A stretch of 64,000 bases of DNA from Gammaproteobacteria bacterium (GTDB lineage: Bacteria; Pseudomonadota; Gammaproteobacteria; SZUA-229), in assembly GCA_030148865.1 (NCBI GenBank), contig JASBSR010000006.1, positions 1 through 64,000 of the forward strand, read 5' to 3'. Below are positions 61,367 to 64,000 of this stretch, one piece after another; positions within the stretch are counted from its first letter, which is position 1, and the number at the start of each line of letters is the position of its first letter. The notes beneath the pieces were generated by a model. The model saw nothing but the letters and a program-made list of their open reading frames with translations. It ran no database searches and had not been told where the DNA came from. Made by a program: the position numbers and the translations under genes.

Positions 61367-61792
61367 TTAGTTGCGTTCAGCTTCGAGAACCAGCACGGGC
61401 CGCCCTCGTTTGCGACGAAGATGATTGATCAATCGAAGCGTGGCACCCCGGGACACAAGCCAGCGTTCAAGTTGAAACTTGCCCGGGAAATTCATCAACG
61501 CAAGTCCCAACATAATCATCAACACCCCCTGCCCCGGCAACACCAGCAGAAGAATACCCACGAGAACGAAGGCACCACCGAGCAGATTCTTCACGATTAT
61601 TAACAATAACCATACGACTGGCGAACGTTGACGAATCTTGTATGTTCCGGAACGTTTGCGGGCGGCAAAATAGTCTGCCGGAATCCGAACCACCAGCCAC
61701 GGGACCAGCGCCAGTGCCACCACAAAAGTTACGAGAGAAATGCCCGCCAGCCACAAAAAGGCGGTCTCATATGTCTGAATTAATTCGAGCAT
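61367..61792 (-). CDS. Small inner-membrane protein, PGPGW-like
   Basis: LLGGAFVLVGILLLVLPGQGVLMIMLGLALMNFPGKFQLERWL. Confidence 0.6.
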   Translation of the reverse strand: MLELIQTYETAFLWLAGISLVTFVVALALVPWLVVRIPADYFAARKRSGTYKIRQRSPVVWLLLIIVKNLLGGAFVLVGILLLVLPGQGVLMIMLGLALMNFPGKFQLERWLVSRGATLRLINHLRRKRGRPVLVLEAERN

Positions 61793-61883
61793 CTATGCCT
61801 GCCAGCCATGATGAAAACTAAGCAGACTCAGGCACATAAATGAAGTTCAGCTATCACGTGCGTGCCGCGTGTTTTTTTCACGT

Positions 61884-62945
61884 TTAGCTGTCAGCGACTC
61901 GGCTGACAGACGGCCAGGCATTGATCACCGCCTGCACCAGCGTCGCCAGCGGAATGGCGAAGAACACACCCCAGACTCCCCAGAGACCACCAAACACCAG
62001 TACTGAAATAATGATTGCCGCCGGGTGCATGTTCACCACTTCGGCGTAGAGTAAGGGCACTAACACATTGCCATCTAAAAACTGCACGCCCAGATAGGCG
62101 ATCATGACATAGAAAAAATCCGGGCTCGCACCCCACTGGAACCAGGCGATCATCACCACCGGAATGGTCACCGCCACCGCACCGACATAAGGAATAATCA
62201 CCGACAGACCAACGAACAGACTGAGTGTTGCGGCGTAATTCATATCCATGATGGCCAGCGGAATGAACGTGGTGATACCAACAATGACAATCTCCAGCAT
62301 TTTACCGCGAATGTATTTCGCCATTTTGCCGTCAACATCCTTCCAAACCTGCGATGCCAGCTGGCTATCATTTGGCAAAAACCGTGTAAACCAGTGCAGA
62401 ATCTGGGACTTGTCCTTGAGCAGGAAAAATACCAGCAGCGGAACCACCACCATGTACACCAGCAAGGTGAATGCATTAACGACAGAACCAAGTGATAACG
62501 ACACCAGTTTTTGCCCGATCTTGACCAGTTCAGCATTGAAACTTGAGAGCATTTCATTAATCTGGCTTTCGGGAAACACCGGATAATTCGCCGGTATCGA
62601 CAGAATGAGTTGCTGAATTTTGTTCAGAATTTGCGGGAATTCGTGGATAAACTGCGAGAGTTGCTGTGACACCAGCGGGATTAAACCAAACAGCAACAGG
62701 GCCACACTGGCGACGAATACCAGAAAGCTGATAATCACTGCCGCCAGTCTCGGCATACCGGTGCGACACAAAAGTTTTACCAGGCCTTCGAGCACGTAGG
62801 CGATAACCAGCCCGGCAAGCACTGGTGCCAGCAGGCCGCCCCAGAGCAGCACAATGGCCGTGCCAATGACAATAAACAACGCAAGTATAACCACTTGCGG
62901 ATCCGAAAAGTTTTTGTCGTACCAGGCGCGAAGATACCCGATCAT
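61884..62945 (-). CDS. AI-2E family transporter (PerM-like permease)
   Basis: WGGLLAPVLAGLVIAYVLEGLVKLL; IPYVGAVAVTIPVV; LVFGGLWGVWGVFFAIPLATLVQAVINAW. Confidence 0.93.
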   Translation of the reverse strand: MIGYLRAWYDKNFSDPQVVILALFIVIGTAIVLLWGGLLAPVLAGLVIAYVLEGLVKLLCRTGMPRLAAVIISFLVFVASVALLLFGLIPLVSQQLSQFIHEFPQILNKIQQLILSIPANYPVFPESQINEMLSSFNAELVKIGQKLVSLSLGSVVNAFTLLVYMVVVPLLVFFLLKDKSQILHWFTRFLPNDSQLASQVWKDVDGKMAKYIRGKMLEIVIVGITTFIPLAIMDMNYAATLSLFVGLSVIIPYVGAVAVTIPVVMIAWFQWGASPDFFYVMIAYLGVQFLDGNVLVPLLYAEVVNMHPAAIIISVLVFGGLWGVWGVFFAIPLATLVQAVINAWPSVSRVADS

Positions 62946-63295
62946 TTATGTTGTTCGATCAAGCTGACGTAAAATTTTTCAAACAAAATTTGCATATCAT
63001 CGATCACTTCTTTGGAATCGCGGCCATTGACCATATGCTCGGTCATCAATGAAGATGCTGCAGAAAACACCGACATGCTTTCGATCATCGGGTAGGTTTG
63101 TTTTAAACGCTTGATGGCACCGACCACGGTTTCTTTCTCGGGCCGCGGAACCGGTAGCGGTTCGCCAATATCCTGTTTTACCAAACCACCTTTTGCCTGC
63201 AAAAATTCTGCAAACTGCAACAACGTATTCTGGCGTTCGGCGTCCAGGGTTTCAAAAATCTCAAGCAGTGACTGGCTCGACGAAGACCCGCTCAT
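62942..63295 (-). CDS. Conserved hypothetical protein
   Basis: ATGA overlap with perM; MSGSSSSQSLLEIFETLDAERQNTLLQFAEFLQAKGG. Confidence 0.65.
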   Translation of the reverse strand: MSGSSSSQSLLEIFETLDAERQNTLLQFAEFLQAKGGLVKQDIGEPLPVPRPEKETVVGAIKRLKQTYPMIESMSVFSAASSLMTEHMVNGRDSKEVIDDMQILFEKFYVSLIEQHK

Positions 63296-64000
63296 ACGCT
63301 GGCCTGAATGTCTTTGCAAAACTGCTGAGCAAAACTCAGGAGCTCATCTGCGGCGCGCGATTTAAACTTGTAGCGCTGACGCACGAATGAGAACGGGCGC
63401 TCCAGTTTTGGCGATAACTCAACAGCAACCAGTGTGCCTAATTTGAGCTCTTTATGAATCGTCGAGCGCGACACGATCGACAGCCCCATACCCGCCTCAA
63501 CCGCCCCTTTGATCGCTTCCGGGCTACTGAGTTCGAACAGCACACTCAGGCTCTCGTTATTGCCGTGCAGCTCTACATATTTGAGAATGACTTCCTGGGT
63601 ACCCGAACCCTGCTCACGACTGATAAACGGGTGCTGCACAATGTCTTTCACCCGCAGCGACTCCGCTTTTGCTAATGGATGATCCGTCGCCATGATCACG
63701 ACCAGCTGATCCATACTACAGGCTTCGACAATCAGATTCTTATTGTTCACCGAGCCTTCGACAATACCAAGATCAATGACATTATTTTCCACCATGGTAA
63801 CAATATCTTCGGTATTGGATTCTTTCAAGCTGATGCTGACCTCGGGGTGTTTGGCATTGAATCGGCCAATCAGCGTCGGCAGCATATATTCAGCAATCGT
63901 AGTACTCGCCCCCAGCGCAACCCCACCACTGACATCTCCGGTGATTTCGGTGATACTCATGGTCATGTCTTCGTAGAGCTGGAGGATGCGCTCGGCATAG
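63292..64000 (-). CDS. LysR-family regulator substrate-binding domain (5' part outside window)
   Basis: Open frame continues to the window edge (YAERILQLYEDM TMSITEITGDVSGGVALGASTTIAEYMLPTLIGRFNAKHPEVSI). Confidence 0.9.
   Translation of the reverse strand, partial: YAERILQLYEDMTMSITEITGDVSGGVALGASTTIAEYMLPTLIGRFNAKHPEVSISLKESNTEDIVTMVENNVIDLGIVEGSVNNKNLIVEACSMDQLVVIMATDHPLAKAESLRVKDIVQHPFISREQGSGTQEVILKYVELHGNNESLSVLFELSSPEAIKGAVEAGMGLSIVSRSTIHKELKLGTLVAVELSPKLERPFSFVRQRYKFKSRAADELLSFAQQFCKDIQASV

Overview
64 kb gammaproteobacterial-type chromosomal window, mostly housekeeping genes, read from the six-frame ORF track and the raw sequence. In order: rml (dTDP-rhamnose) genes interrupted by a four-helix-bundle (23S IVP/Avd-like) cassette; tRNA-Ala(GGC); gltX/queG; pgi; ppc; panDCB-dNK-folK-pcnB; O-methyltransferase/NUDIX/hslR; a FecR-domain protein; a large GGDEF/EAL protein; a decayed terC; an ECF sigma/anti-sigma/acidic secreted protein/beta-barrel cluster; htpG; a TPR-ogt-FGGY kinase-GDPD-glpD run; rplS-trmD-rimM-rpsP-ffh; a RayT (Y1 transposase) element; ypjD/CNNM/radA/xseB/ispA/dxs; queD-folE2; dapA-bamC; gcvR-bcp; a porin/FMN_bind/PepSY cluster; an IS481-family element; and perM plus a partial LysR gene. 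The less ordinary content is in intergenic DNA: heptad-repeat-bounded cassettes, several dispersed repeat families, a duplicated promoter/leader, and two decayed genes (terC and an MBL-fold phosphodiesterase remnant beside the RayT element). I saw no CRISPR array, prophage or rRNA. No system can be called novel from sequence alone. The best candidates for follow-up are the sigma/anti-sigma/acidic-protein/beta-barrel cluster, the heptad-bounded four-helix-bundle cassette and the porin-flavoprotein-PepSY cluster.
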